Below are positions 27,346-35,747 of a stretch of 64,000 nucleotides of DNA, piece after piece. The notes below the pieces were generated by a model. The model was not told the DNA's origin. It saw only the letters and a program-made list of their open reading frames with translations, and did not search any database. Source of the DNA: Rhodococcus sp. 1163 (GTDB lineage: Bacteria; Actinomycetota; Actinomycetes; Mycobacteriales; Mycobacteriaceae); contig NZ_MKKX01000006.1 of NCBI RefSeq assembly GCF_002091985.1, positions 62,001-126,000 of the forward strand, read 5' to 3'. The translations under genes and the position numbers were made by a program. How positions within the stretch are numbered: the first letter of the stretch is position 1; the number at the start of each line of letters is the position of its first letter.

Positions 27346-27417
27346 CGAGGTAGAGACTGGAATGGATATGCCCTGGCAGTGGGTTCCGGTGGGCATACGC
27401 CAACGACAGGAGTCTCT

Positions 27418-28131
27418 ATGAGTTCATCGACCTTCGTCGGCAATCCTCGTCGACCGCGGGTGATCGTTTTCGACGTCAACGAAACTCTGTCCGATATGTC
27501 GACGATGCCGGAGCGGTTCGTCGATGTAGGAGCGACCTCGCCCTTGGCGGGGTCGTGGTTCGGTGGCCTCTTGCGCGACGGGTTCGCTTTGAGCGCTGCA
27601 GGGAATGCGGGGAAGTTCGCGGACGTGGGGTCGAGGTTGCTGAAAGCGATGCTTCATGGTGTGCAGCTCAACCGACCGCTCGACGCAGCAGTCGAACACA
27701 TCATGGACGGATTCCTCAGGCTCGACGTCCACCCGGACGTCGCGGACGGGGTCACCGCCTTGGCAGAGATCGGGATTCGGATGATCACCCTCAGTAACGG
27801 GTCGGTCGGCGTCGCCGAGAAACTTCTCGATTCGGCCGGACTGCTGAGCAGATTCGAGATGCTGCTCTCCGTCGATGCAGTCGGAGAATGGAAGCCTGCT
27901 GCCCACGCCTACGAGTACGCACTCGCGCAATGCGACGTCGACGATCCACGCGAGGCCATGCTCGTGGCCGTCCATCCCTGGGACATCGATGGGGCAAGCC
28001 GAGCCGGGTTGGCCACGGCGTGGCTGAACCGCGACGGCGGCGGGTACCCCGACTACTTTCACGCCCCGGATCTGGAAGCGACCTCCCTCGTGCGGCTGGC
28101 CCAGCGCTTCGGAAGCGATGTCGCATCTTGA
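27418..28131 (+). CDS. HAD hydrolase, haloacid dehalogenase type II-like
   Basis: 237 residues, ATG at 27418 with ACAGGAG upstream. HAD motif I is 'VIVFDVNETLSD' (nucleophile Asp19), motif II Ser/Asn in 'ITLSNGS', Lys in 'EWKPAAHAYEYAL' and motif IV Asp in 'HPWDIDGA'. The pattern matches L-2-haloacid dehalogenases. The Asn-Glu after the nucleophile strand replaces the Phe-Gly of classical members, so activity on haloacids is not assured. It precedes, but is separated by an operator from, the acyl-CoA dehydrogenase operon. Confidence 0.85.
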   Translation: MSSSTFVGNPRRPRVIVFDVNETLSDMSTMPERFVDVGATSPLAGSWFGGLLRDGFALSAAGNAGKFADVGSRLLKAMLHGVQLNRPLDAAVEHIMDGFLRLDVHPDVADGVTALAEIGIRMITLSNGSVGVAEKLLDSAGLLSRFEMLLSVDAVGEWKPAAHAYEYALAQCDVDDPREAMLVAVHPWDIDGASRAGLATAWLNRDGGGYPDYFHAPDLEATSLVRLAQRFGSDVAS

Positions 28132-28164
28132 CGGACCCGGCCGAAGCATGGGAGCGTGCTCCTT

Positions 28165-28182
28165 ACCGAGCGATCGCTCGGT
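28165..28182. promoter_or_regulatory. Perfect 18-bp palindrome, TetR-type operator
   Basis: ACCGAGCGATCGCTCGGT is its own reverse complement over all 18 bases. It lies in the 68-bp gap before the acyl-CoA dehydrogenase, 17 bp from its start codon, where a bound repressor would block transcription. Operators of this form are typical for TetR-family regulators of lipid catabolism. No TetR gene is adjacent. Confidence 0.7.
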
Positions 28183-28199
28183 CTGAGATTTCGAGGAGC

Positions 28200-29417
28200 A
28201 TGTCTGTGGCTGTCGATCTGACCTACTCACCCCACGTCCAGGCGCTGATCGGCAAAACGCGGACGTTCATACGGGAAGAAGTCCTCCCGGTCGAAGACGA
28301 ATTCCTCGGAAATTTCACCGACGCAGGTGGCGATGAGCTGCGGATTTCGCTGCAACAGGCGGCGAAGAAAGCAGGCGTGTTCGCGCCCCACGCACCCATC
28401 GAGTACGGCGGCGCAGGCCTGAACATGAGCGACCGCGCACCCCTGTTCGAAGAGGGCGGATACTCGCTCTTCGGACCTGCCGCGCTCAACATCGGGGCGC
28501 CCGACGAGGGAAACGTGCACATGCTGGCGCACATTGCCTCCGGGCCACAGAAAGAACAGTTCCTGGCGCCGCTGGCAGCGGGCGATGTCCGGTCGGCATT
28601 CGCGATGACCGAACCCGCACCGGGTGCCGGCTCGGATCCCTCGGCGTTGAGGTCCACCGGAATCAAGGTCGACGGCGGCTGGCGCATCGACGGGCACAAA
28701 TGGTTCATCACCGGCGCCGACGGCGCAGGATTCTTCATCATCATGGCCCGCACCGCAGGCAAGCCCGGTGACCGCGCAGGAGCGACGATGTTCCTCGCTC
28801 CCGCCGACACCGAAGGTATCAAGGTCGGCCGCCACATCGGCACACTCGACCAAGCGACGATCGGTGGGCACTGCGAGGTCTTCTTCGACAATGTCTTCGT
28901 CCCCGACGAGAACGTGCTCGGTGCCGTCGACGAAGGATTCAATTACGCGCAGGTGCGTCTCGGACCCGCCCGCATGACACACGTCATGCGCTGGCTCGGT
29001 GCAGCCAGACGCGGACACGAGATCGCTGTCGCACAGGTCGCGCAGCGTGAAGGGTTCGGCTCGGTCCTCGGCGATTTGGGCATGATCCAGAAGATGGTTG
29101 CCGACAACGAAATCGACATCGCCGCGACGCGAGCGCTACTGGTCCAGGCCTGCTTTGCGCTCGATCAGGGCTCGACTGCCGGCAACGAGACGTCGATCGC
29201 GAAGACCTTCGCCGCCGAAGCCGTCTTCCGGATCGTCGACCGCAGTATCCAGATGTGCGGCGGCCTCGGGGTTTCCGATGACCTTCCCCTCGCGCGGCTC
29301 TCGCGTGAAATCCGCCCTTTCCGGGTATACGACGGCCCGTCCGAGGTCCATCGCTGGGCCATCGCGAAGCGGGTTGTCGGCGCCGCGAAAAGAGCAGGAC
29401 GAGAGGCGAACGCATGA
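28200..29417 (+). CDS. Acyl-CoA dehydrogenase (ACAD10/11, LvaC-like)
   Basis: 405 residues from ATG 28200; a GTG at 28206 has better spacing (7 bases) from AGGAG and may be the true start. FAD/substrate motifs 'AFAMTEPAPGAGSDPSAL' and 'GWRIDGHKWFITGADGAGF' are present, with 'QMCGGLGVSDDLPLARL' and the C-terminal 'RVYDGPSEVHRWAIAKRV'. The DGP.EVH form at the catalytic loop is that of ACAD10/ACAD11 and LvaC relatives. With the kinase gene that overlaps it, the enzyme may act on phosphorylated 4-hydroxyacyl-CoA rather than in ordinary beta-oxidation. Confidence 0.9.
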   Translation: MSVAVDLTYSPHVQALIGKTRTFIREEVLPVEDEFLGNFTDAGGDELRISLQQAAKKAGVFAPHAPIEYGGAGLNMSDRAPLFEEGGYSLFGPAALNIGAPDEGNVHMLAHIASGPQKEQFLAPLAAGDVRSAFAMTEPAPGAGSDPSALRSTGIKVDGGWRIDGHKWFITGADGAGFFIIMARTAGKPGDRAGATMFLAPADTEGIKVGRHIGTLDQATIGGHCEVFFDNVFVPDENVLGAVDEGFNYAQVRLGPARMTHVMRWLGAARRGHEIAVAQVAQREGFGSVLGDLGMIQKMVADNEIDIAATRALLVQACFALDQGSTAGNETSIAKTFAAEAVFRIVDRSIQMCGGLGVSDDLPLARLSREIRPFRVYDGPSEVHRWAIAKRVVGAAKRAGREANA

Positions 29418-30436
29418 GCGAACTACCAGGCATGGATACGCCCGCGCTGAAAAAGCTCCTGTCCGAGAGCGGCGTCGAAGTCTCCGGTGAGCTCAGGGTC
29501 GAGCTGATCAGCGGCGGCCGCTCCAACCTGACCTTCAAAGCCTACGACGACACCTCGGCATGGGTGGTTCGCCGACCGCCCACCAGCGGGTTGACGCCGT
29601 CGGCGCATGACATGGCCCGCGAGTGGGCTGTCACCAACGCGCTGCAGAGTACCGAGGTTCCAGTTGCGAAAACCGTTGCCTTCGACGCCGAGGGCGTAGT
29701 CCTCGGTGCTCCCATGACCATCGTCGACTTCGAGCCAGGCCGGGTCATTCGAACACGCGCCGATCTCGACGATCTGTCCGATGCCGACATTGCCGCCAAC
29801 ACAGCGGAATTGGTCCGAGTGATCGCACTGCTTCATTCGGTCGACTTCGAGGCCGTAGGGCTCGGGTCGTTCGGAAAGCCGGACGGTTTCGTCGGCAGGC
29901 AGGTCAGGACGTGGGCACGGCAGTGGGAGTCGGTCAAGACGCGCGATCTCGCTGATGTCGATCGGCTGCGAGACAAGCTGCAGGCCGCAATTCCGTCCAG
30001 GTCGGCGTCGAGCATCGTGCACGGCGACTACCGGGTGGACAACGTCATCCTCACCGAAGGTGACACCAGTTCCATTGCTGCCGTCGTGGACTGGGAGATG
30101 TCCACGCTGGGCGATCCGCTTACCGACGTCGCATTGATGTGTGTCTATCGGCAGCCGATTTTCGACGACGTCCTCGGTGTCAGCGCGGCATGGACCAGTG
30201 ATCGCTACCCGACCGCGGACGAACTGGCTCAACTGTATTCGCAAGCGAGCGGAGTCGAGCTGACCGACTGGAACTTCTACATCGCGCTGGCGAACTTCAA
30301 GCTCGGGGTCATCGGCGAGGGCATCACTCATCGCGCACTGGCGGGCTCCGACACCGGTTCGGGGGCGGCAGCCGCAGCGGAAGCGACACACGAGTTCATG
30401 GCAGCAGGCTTACGAGCGATCGAAGGGAAGAACTGA
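29414..30436 (+). CDS. APH-like phosphotransferase (ACAD11 N-domain / LvaA-like)
   Basis: 340 residues, overlapping the dehydrogenase gene by four bases (ATGA). The kinase-like fold is shown by 'ELISGGRSNLTFKAYDD' at the N-lobe, the catalytic 'SIVHGDYRVDNVIL' and the metal-binding 'AVVDWEMSTLGDPLTDVAL'. This subgroup is found fused to or adjacent to acyl-CoA dehydrogenases; in LvaA and ACAD10/11 the kinase phosphorylates a 4-hydroxyacyl-CoA. It is not an antibiotic-resistance kinase by context. Confidence 0.88.
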   Translation: MSELPGMDTPALKKLLSESGVEVSGELRVELISGGRSNLTFKAYDDTSAWVVRRPPTSGLTPSAHDMAREWAVTNALQSTEVPVAKTVAFDAEGVVLGAPMTIVDFEPGRVIRTRADLDDLSDADIAANTAELVRVIALLHSVDFEAVGLGSFGKPDGFVGRQVRTWARQWESVKTRDLADVDRLRDKLQAAIPSRSASSIVHGDYRVDNVILTEGDTSSIAAVVDWEMSTLGDPLTDVALMCVYRQPIFDDVLGVSAAWTSDRYPTADELAQLYSQASGVELTDWNFYIALANFKLGVIGEGITHRALAGSDTGSGAAAAAEATHEFMAAGLRAIEGKN

Positions 30437-31173
30437 TGGTCGGAAAATCTGCTCTCATCACCGGCGGATCGCGCGGGATCGGCCTCGGAATCGCTACCCG
30501 CTTAGCGGAATTGGGGTACTCGCTCACCATCACTGCGCGAACGAAGGAGACACTCGACGCTGTCGAACCGGCGTTGCGCGCGGCAGGTGCACCACGCGTC
30601 GTGACAGTCGCCGCCGACCTTGCCGACCGTGAGTCCGCCGACAAGATCGTCGCGGCACACCGTGAACACTTCGATTCCATGGATGCCCTGATCCTCAATG
30701 CCGGTGTGGGAACCGCAGGTTCGATTGCCGACTACCCGATGCGTCGATTCGACAAGACGCTCGACGTCAATCTGCGAGCACCGTTCACGTTGTTGCAGAG
30801 TTCGATACCGCTGCTGCGTGCCGCGGCCGAGAAGAACCCGGACAAGGGCGCAAAAGTCATTGCACTCGCGTCCCTTGCCGGCGTCTATTCCGAAGCCGGA
30901 CTCGGCATCTACGGTGCCACGAAGGCAGCGGTGCTCTCCCTGATCGACACACTCAACTCGGAGGAAAGTGGTAACGGCGTCACCGGCACCTCGATCGCAC
31001 CCGGGTACGTGGACACGGACATGAGCGACTGGACCAAGGACAAGATTCCGGCAGACACGATGATCCAGGTCGCCGACATCGTCGAACTGGCCACGAGCAT
31101 TCTGAACCTCTCCTCCCGCGCCGTGGTTCCGCGCATCGTCGTCACGCGGGCCGGAGCAGGTCTCGGCGCCTGA
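30436..31173 (+). CDS. Short-chain dehydrogenase/reductase
   Basis: 245 residues; its ATG shares one base with the kinase stop (TGATG). Classical SDR motifs: 'ALITGGSRGIGLGIA' for NAD(P) binding, 'LILNAGVGTAG', and the catalytic 'GIYGATKAAVLSL' Tyr-x3-Lys. The last gene of the three-gene unit; it would interconvert a hydroxy and oxo intermediate, comparable to LvaD in levulinate catabolism. Substrate unproven. Confidence 0.9.
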   Translation: MVGKSALITGGSRGIGLGIATRLAELGYSLTITARTKETLDAVEPALRAAGAPRVVTVAADLADRESADKIVAAHREHFDSMDALILNAGVGTAGSIADYPMRRFDKTLDVNLRAPFTLLQSSIPLLRAAAEKNPDKGAKVIALASLAGVYSEAGLGIYGATKAAVLSLIDTLNSEESGNGVTGTSIAPGYVDTDMSDWTKDKIPADTMIQVADIVELATSILNLSSRAVVPRIVVTRAGAGLGA

Positions 31174-31215
31174 CGGCCTCGCGCAACCCAAATTCCGCTC
31201 GCGCCCAATTCCTTT

Positions 31216-31266
31216 GCTTCAATGGTCCTTTCATACGAAACAATCGTATGAAAGGACCATTGAAGC
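31216..31266. repeat. 23-bp perfect inverted repeat (palindromic element A)
   Basis: Arms 31216-31238 and 31244-31266 are perfectly complementary with a 5-base spacer. Including GATC at 31267-31270 the reverse strand matches the element at 59487-59547: 24 of 27 bases agree over CGCTTCAATGG...TTCATACGATTG. It lies between convergent genes (SDR and MocR), so it can act as a two-way terminator or be a dispersed REP-like sequence. Confidence 0.75.
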
Positions 31267-31300
31267 GATCAGGGGCGCGCGGAATCCGCCCCGAACCCAC

Positions 31301-32713
31301 TCAGCGGACTCGGCCAACGCTGACCAAGACGTTCACCAACGCGTCGACTGCAGCAGGAAACGTGTGCTCCGTCGGAGCGGAGTAGCCGACGAGAAGGCCG
31401 TCCACCTTCTTGCCGGCTGCGTCAGGGTGTCGGAACCGCGAGAGTCCGTCGACGGCGACTCCGACATCGCCGGCCGCGCGGAGCACCGCCGATTCTGTGC
31501 CCGGTGGGAGTGTCACCACTACTTGCAAACCCGCGGAGATCCCCATCGTTGCAACATACGGAACTCGTTCTCCGAGAGCATCGATCAAGTGAGCACGGCG
31601 GCGCCGATAGCGCGTTCGCATCGCGCGGACATGGCGGTCGTACCCGCCGGTTGCGATCAGATCGGCGAGAGTGAGTTGGTCGATCACGCCCACGGTCGAT
31701 TCGCGAACACCCTTGGCTTCGAGGACCGGATCCAGTAGTCGTTCCGGAACGACCATCCAACCCAACCGAAGCGCGGGAGAGAGGCTCTTCGACACCGAGC
31801 CCACGTACATCACTCGGTCCGGGTCGAGGCTTTGCATTGCACCTACCGGAGTTCGGTCGAACCGGAACTCGCCGTCGTAGTCGTCCTCCACCACTAGCCC
31901 TCCGGTCGTGCGTGCCCAGTCGATGGCAGCGGTGCGCCGTCGTGGATGTAGTGATGATCCGGTGGGGAATTGGTGGCTCGGAGTCAATACCGCCACCTGC
32001 GCGTCCGTGCTCGTGAGTTCGTCGGTGATGCAACCGTTTCGGTCGATCGGAAGCGCAATCGTCGGGCCGGTCTTCTCGTAGATCGCTCGGTGAAACGGGA
32101 GTCCGTACGATTCGACTGCGAACGGTGGCGCCGCAACCACGTCGGAAAGGATCTCAGCGGCGTGAGAAAAGCCGGCGCACACCACAATTTTGCGTGGATC
32201 GGTGACCAACCCGCGCGTGCGCGACAGATAGTCGGCCAGTGCCCGACGCAACTCGATCCTGCCGTGCGGATCACCCGGCCCGAATGCGTGCGTCGGTGCT
32301 GCTGTTACTGCGCGTCGAGCAGAGGCAAGCCATCGCGACCTGGGGAAGGTCGTGGGATCCGGCCTGCCGGAACGGAATTCGAACTGTGGCCGAATCTCGG
32401 CTCGGATGACTGCTCTGGCCTTTTCTTGCGGTGCTCCAGGGCGATGTGCGACGCGGGTGCCGGAGCCTTGCCGTGCCTCCAGCCACCCCTCGGAGACGAG
32501 TTCGGCGTAGGTCTCGGCCACGGTGTTTCGCGCAATTGCGAGGTCCTCGGCCAGTGCTCGGTAGGACGGAAGCTTGAATCCGGATTCGAGACGACCCGAG
32601 GTCACTGCCTCGCGCAATGCTTCGGACAGTGCTGCCTTACGAGAGCCGTCGGGAGCGAGATTCAGATGCAGATCGACGGCAGATGGATGTCGATTGACCA
32701 GATTTTCGACCAC
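31301..32713 (-). CDS. MocR/PdxR-type GntR-aminotransferase regulator
   Basis: 470 residues. The N-terminal GntR wHTH ('FKLPSYRALAEDLAIARNTVAETYAELV', about 45-75) is joined to a fold-type I aminotransferase-like domain with 'VVCAGFSHAAEI', 'VVEDDYDGEFRFD' and the PLP lysine in 'YVGSVSKSLSPALRLGW'. MocR proteins use PLP or a PLP adduct as effector and usually control a neighbouring or divergent gene. The divergent gene, 47 bp away, is an AhpD-like protein, not a pdxST synthase, so the target pathway is uncertain. Confidence 0.92.
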   Translation of the reverse strand: MVENLVNRHPSAVDLHLNLAPDGSRKAALSEALREAVTSGRLESGFKLPSYRALAEDLAIARNTVAETYAELVSEGWLEARQGSGTRVAHRPGAPQEKARAVIRAEIRPQFEFRSGRPDPTTFPRSRWLASARRAVTAAPTHAFGPGDPHGRIELRRALADYLSRTRGLVTDPRKIVVCAGFSHAAEILSDVVAAPPFAVESYGLPFHRAIYEKTGPTIALPIDRNGCITDELTSTDAQVAVLTPSHQFPTGSSLHPRRRTAAIDWARTTGGLVVEDDYDGEFRFDRTPVGAMQSLDPDRVMYVGSVSKSLSPALRLGWMVVPERLLDPVLEAKGVRESTVGVIDQLTLADLIATGGYDRHVRAMRTRYRRRRAHLIDALGERVPYVATMGISAGLQVVVTLPPGTESAVLRAAGDVGVAVDGLSRFRHPDAAGKKVDGLLVGYSAPTEHTFPAAVDALVNVLVSVGRVR

Positions 32714-32760
32714 GGGATTGAACCATACCTGCGGTCACCTGGCCTCGTAGTGTTCCTGGC

Positions 32761-33216
32761 ATGACAACACGAATCGACTTCGCATCTTCCGATCCTGCAG
32801 TCCGCAAGGCATTGGTCGCACTCGATGCCGCCACCAGAGCGGGAATCGATCCATCCCTGGCGGAGCTGATCAGGATCCGAGCATCGCAGCTGAACGGGTG
32901 CGCGTACTGCCTGCACATGCACACATCCGACGCACGCAAAGCTGGGGAGAGCGAAGAGAGGCTGGCGCTGGTGGCGGTGTGGCGGGATGCGAGAAATTTC
33001 TTCGATGAGAAGGAGCAGGTCGTCCTGGCACTCACCGAATCGGTCACGTTGATCTCGCAAGGTGGTGTCCCCGACGACGTGTACGACCGCGTCGCCGAGC
33101 ATTTCGACGACCACGGCATTGCCCAGTTGATCGCGCAAATTTTCACCATCAACGCGTGGAATCGCATCGGCATCACAACGCACCTGATCCCTGGCGTCGA
33201 CAACCGAACTGCCTAG
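32761..33216 (+). CDS. Carboxymuconolactone decarboxylase / AhpD-like protein
   Basis: 151 residues. 'ELIRIRASQLNGCAYCLHMHTSDARKAG' carries the Glu, CxxC and His of the AhpD-type peroxidase site, in the single-domain YkuD/CMD arrangement. Likely a thiol-dependent alkylhydroperoxide reductase-like protein. Divergent from the MocR regulator with a 47-bp shared promoter region, and therefore its probable target. Confidence 0.9.
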   Translation: MTTRIDFASSDPAVRKALVALDAATRAGIDPSLAELIRIRASQLNGCAYCLHMHTSDARKAGESEERLALVAVWRDARNFFDEKEQVVLALTESVTLISQGGVPDDVYDRVAEHFDDHGIAQLIAQIFTINAWNRIGITTHLIPGVDNRTA

Positions 33217-33230
33217 TCTTCGAGCACGGA

Positions 33231-34685
33231 TCAGGTCCCGCAGAACGTCCGGAAGCTTTCCGCGAACAGTTGCGGTGCAGGTTGCGCATAGTCCGAGAAG
33301 CCTTCGCGGAGGTCGAACGGATGGGTCACGACGTCCAGTAGCTTCTCGAACGGCTCGAGGTCGCCGCCTGTTGCAGCGCGTAGGGCGGCGTCGACGAGAT
33401 GGTTCCGTGGGATGTAGAGCGGATTGATGCGGTCCATCGCGTCGGCTGTGTGCGCTTCGTCGGTCAGGGCCGACCGCCAAGGGTCGAGCCACGGCCGGCT
33501 GTGTTCGCGCGGGATCAGAGCGTCGAGGGGCTCGGGGTTGCCGCGCAGTTCGTCGGCGAGAGCGCGAAAGGTGCCGGTCCAGTCGGCGCCATGGGTTTCC
33601 ATGAGCTGGAGCAGATCGTCGACCGCTACTCCGTCGAGTTGTTCCTCGGTCAGGCCGAGCTTGGCCGCCATACCCGTCGCGAAGTGGCGTTCGTACCGAT
33701 CGAAGAAGGTATCGAGAATGTCGGTCACAACCGGGATCGCTTGTTCGGGAGTAGGCCCGATGAGCGCGAGCAGCGTTTCGCCGAATCTCGCCAAGTTCCA
33801 CTGCAGCACGGTGGGTTGGTTCTCGAAGGCGTAGCGGCGACCGTGGTCGATCGAACTGAACACCGCAGACCGATCGTAGGCATCGAGGAACGCGCAGGGG
33901 CCGTAGTCGATGGTCTGGCCGGAGATCGTGGTGTTGTCGGTGTTCATCACACCGTGGACGAATCCGGTGAGCATCCATCGCGCGACCAGTGACGCTTGTG
34001 CTTCGACGACGGCCTCGAAGAACGCCGAGTAGTCCCCGGCAAGATCCGGATAGTGACGGGCAATGGTGTAATCGGCGAGTAGTTGCACCTGGCCTTCCTG
34101 TCGAACCGCGAACTCGAACGTTCCGACGCGAATGTGACTGGCGGCGACTCGGGCGAGCACCGCACCGGGTTCGGGGCCCTCGCGCATTACGTCGCGGCCA
34201 GTGGCGGTGACCGACAGCGCTCGCGTGGTGGGGACGCCGAGCGAATTCATCGCCTCGCTGATCAAGTATTCGCGCAGCATCGGTCCCGTCGCGGCCAGGC
34301 CGTCGCCGCCGCGTGAGAAAGGTGTACGGCCAGATCCTTTGAGGTGCAGATCGACCTGGCCCTTGGCGCTGCTGAGCTCACCGAGCAGCAGTGCGCGCCC
34401 GTCGCCGAGCATGGGTACGTATCCACCGAATTGATGCCCGGCGTAGGCCATCGCCACTGGGCTCGAACCTTCGGGAGCTGCTGATCCGGACAGGATGGCC
34501 ACCCCGTCCTCACCGCGCAGCGCATCGACGTCGAGGTTCAACGACGCCGCCAACTCTTCGTTGAGTACGAGCAGTCTCGGCTCGGGCGCGGACGCGCCTT
34601 CCCACGGGACCGCAAGGCCTTCCAACTGATCGGCAAAGGTGCTGGCGAGGCCTGGAATTGCGTGGAGCTTCGGGTGTACGGCCAT
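33231..34685 (-). CDS. selO: SelO-type protein adenylyltransferase (YdiU family)
   Basis: 484 residues, full length. The pseudokinase core is seen in 'AYAGHQFGGYVPMLGDGRALLLGE', the Lys of 'DLHLKGSGRTPFSRGGDG', 'GVMNTDNTTISGQTIDYGPC' (metal-binding Asn/Asp) and the closing 'RTFCGT', the Cys near the C-terminus that is selenocysteine in some homologues. SelO transfers AMP to Ser, Thr or Tyr of redox proteins. Monocistronic; adjacent genes give no clue to targets. Confidence 0.93.
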   Translation of the reverse strand: MAVHPKLHAIPGLASTFADQLEGLAVPWEGASAPEPRLLVLNEELAASLNLDVDALRGEDGVAILSGSAAPEGSSPVAMAYAGHQFGGYVPMLGDGRALLLGELSSAKGQVDLHLKGSGRTPFSRGGDGLAATGPMLREYLISEAMNSLGVPTTRALSVTATGRDVMREGPEPGAVLARVAASHIRVGTFEFAVRQEGQVQLLADYTIARHYPDLAGDYSAFFEAVVEAQASLVARWMLTGFVHGVMNTDNTTISGQTIDYGPCAFLDAYDRSAVFSSIDHGRRYAFENQPTVLQWNLARFGETLLALIGPTPEQAIPVVTDILDTFFDRYERHFATGMAAKLGLTEEQLDGVAVDDLLQLMETHGADWTGTFRALADELRGNPEPLDALIPREHSRPWLDPWRSALTDEAHTADAMDRINPLYIPRNHLVDAALRAATGGDLEPFEKLLDVVTHPFDLREGFSDYAQPAPQLFAESFRTFCGT

Positions 34686-34706
34686 AACCGAGGGTAACTG
34701 GGCGCC

Positions 34707-35747
34707 TCAGGCGGGGTAGGTCACGGCCTGGCCGACGACACGGACGCGCACGTGGTCCCCAGGGATGAGGGTGGTGGCACCGAAGCGCCGGACCGTCACC
34801 CGTCCGGTGTCCGTTCCAGTTGCGGTATCCAGGCGGATGCCGAGCAACATCTCCGATCCGAGGTATTCGACGTCGATCACTCTTCCGGATACGCCTGTAC
34901 CGTCCGGCGTGAGTTCTATCTGCTCCGGACGCACCATGACGCGCACGTCGCCATGAGCGCTGTTCGATGCGACCGCGATGTCGCCGAGGGCGCAGCGGGC
35001 CGTGCCTGCGGTGACGAACGCTGCCAATACGACGGCGTCGCCGATGAATCGAGCGGTGGGGACGTCGATGGGCGTGGAATAGATTTCGCTGGGGGTTCCG
35101 ATCTGCGCGAGGTGGCCTGCACTCATCACTGCCACGCGGTCTGCGAACGAAAGCGCCTCGGGCTGATCGTGAGTGACGAGAATCGTGGTGATTCCGGCCT
35201 TCTCCAGAACGCCGGCGACGATCCGACGCGTATGCGCCCGCAACCCGGCGTCGAGCGCTGAGAACGGTTCGTCGAGCAACATCAGTTCGGGTTCGCGGGC
35301 CAAGGCCCGAGCTAGCGCAACGCGTTGCTGCTGCCCGCCCGAGAGTTGGTCGGGTCGACGGGTAGCGAAAGATGCGTCCAGCGAGACCATTTCGAGTAGT
35401 TCGGTGATTCTGGCTGTGGTCCGGCCCCGCCGGGGCAACCCGAATCCGACGTTGGCACCGACAGTGGTGTGCGGGAACAATGCCCCGTCCTGGGCGACGT
35501 AGCCTATCGACCGCCGGTGTGCGGGTGTCCAACTTCCGCCGGCAACGACACGGCCGGCGAGTGCGATGGTTCCGGCGTCCGGTCGTTCGAATCCGGCGAT
35601 CAGACGAAGCAACGTCGTTTTGCCACAACCGGATGGACCGACGATCGCGGTGGTGGATCCACTCTCGACGGTGAATCCGATCTGGTTCAAGACGGTCGTA
35701 GGTCCGAACCTTTTGTCGAGGCCGTGCACTTCGAGTGTGTAGGTCAT
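34707..35747 (-). CDS. fbpC: Iron ABC transporter ATP-binding protein (FbpC-like)
   Basis: 346 residues from the ATG at 35747, overlapping the permease by four bases. Walker A 'GPSGCGKTTLLRLIAGF', signature 'LSGGQQQRVALARAL', Walker B 'LMLLDEPFSALD' and 'LVTHDQPEALSFAD' are intact; the last 110 residues form a TOBE-type regulatory domain ('DVRVMVRPEQIEL'). It energises Fe3+ (or similar) import by the permease and binding protein encoded upstream. Confidence 0.93.
   Translation of the reverse strand: MTYTLEVHGLDKRFGPTTVLNQIGFTVESGSTTAIVGPSGCGKTTLLRLIAGFERPDAGTIALAGRVVAGGSWTPAHRRSIGYVAQDGALFPHTTVGANVGFGLPRRGRTTARITELLEMVSLDASFATRRPDQLSGGQQQRVALARALAREPELMLLDEPFSALDAGLRAHTRRIVAGVLEKAGITTILVTHDQPEALSFADRVAVMSAGHLAQIGTPSEIYSTPIDVPTARFIGDAVVLAAFVTAGTARCALGDIAVASNSAHGDVRVMVRPEQIELTPDGTGVSGRVIDVEYLGSEMLLGIRLDTATGTDTGRVTVRRFGATTLIPGDHVRVRVVGQAVTYPA

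Noticed and set aside
27367..27397. Inverted repeat TATGCCC / GGGCATA before the HAD gene
   Set aside because: Only 7 bp with a 17-base loop and no T-run; too weak to call a terminator or operator.
35575..35605. tRNA T-arm-like GTTCGAATCC
   Set aside because: Lies in the coding sequence of the ABC ATPase and no cloverleaf can be drawn around it.
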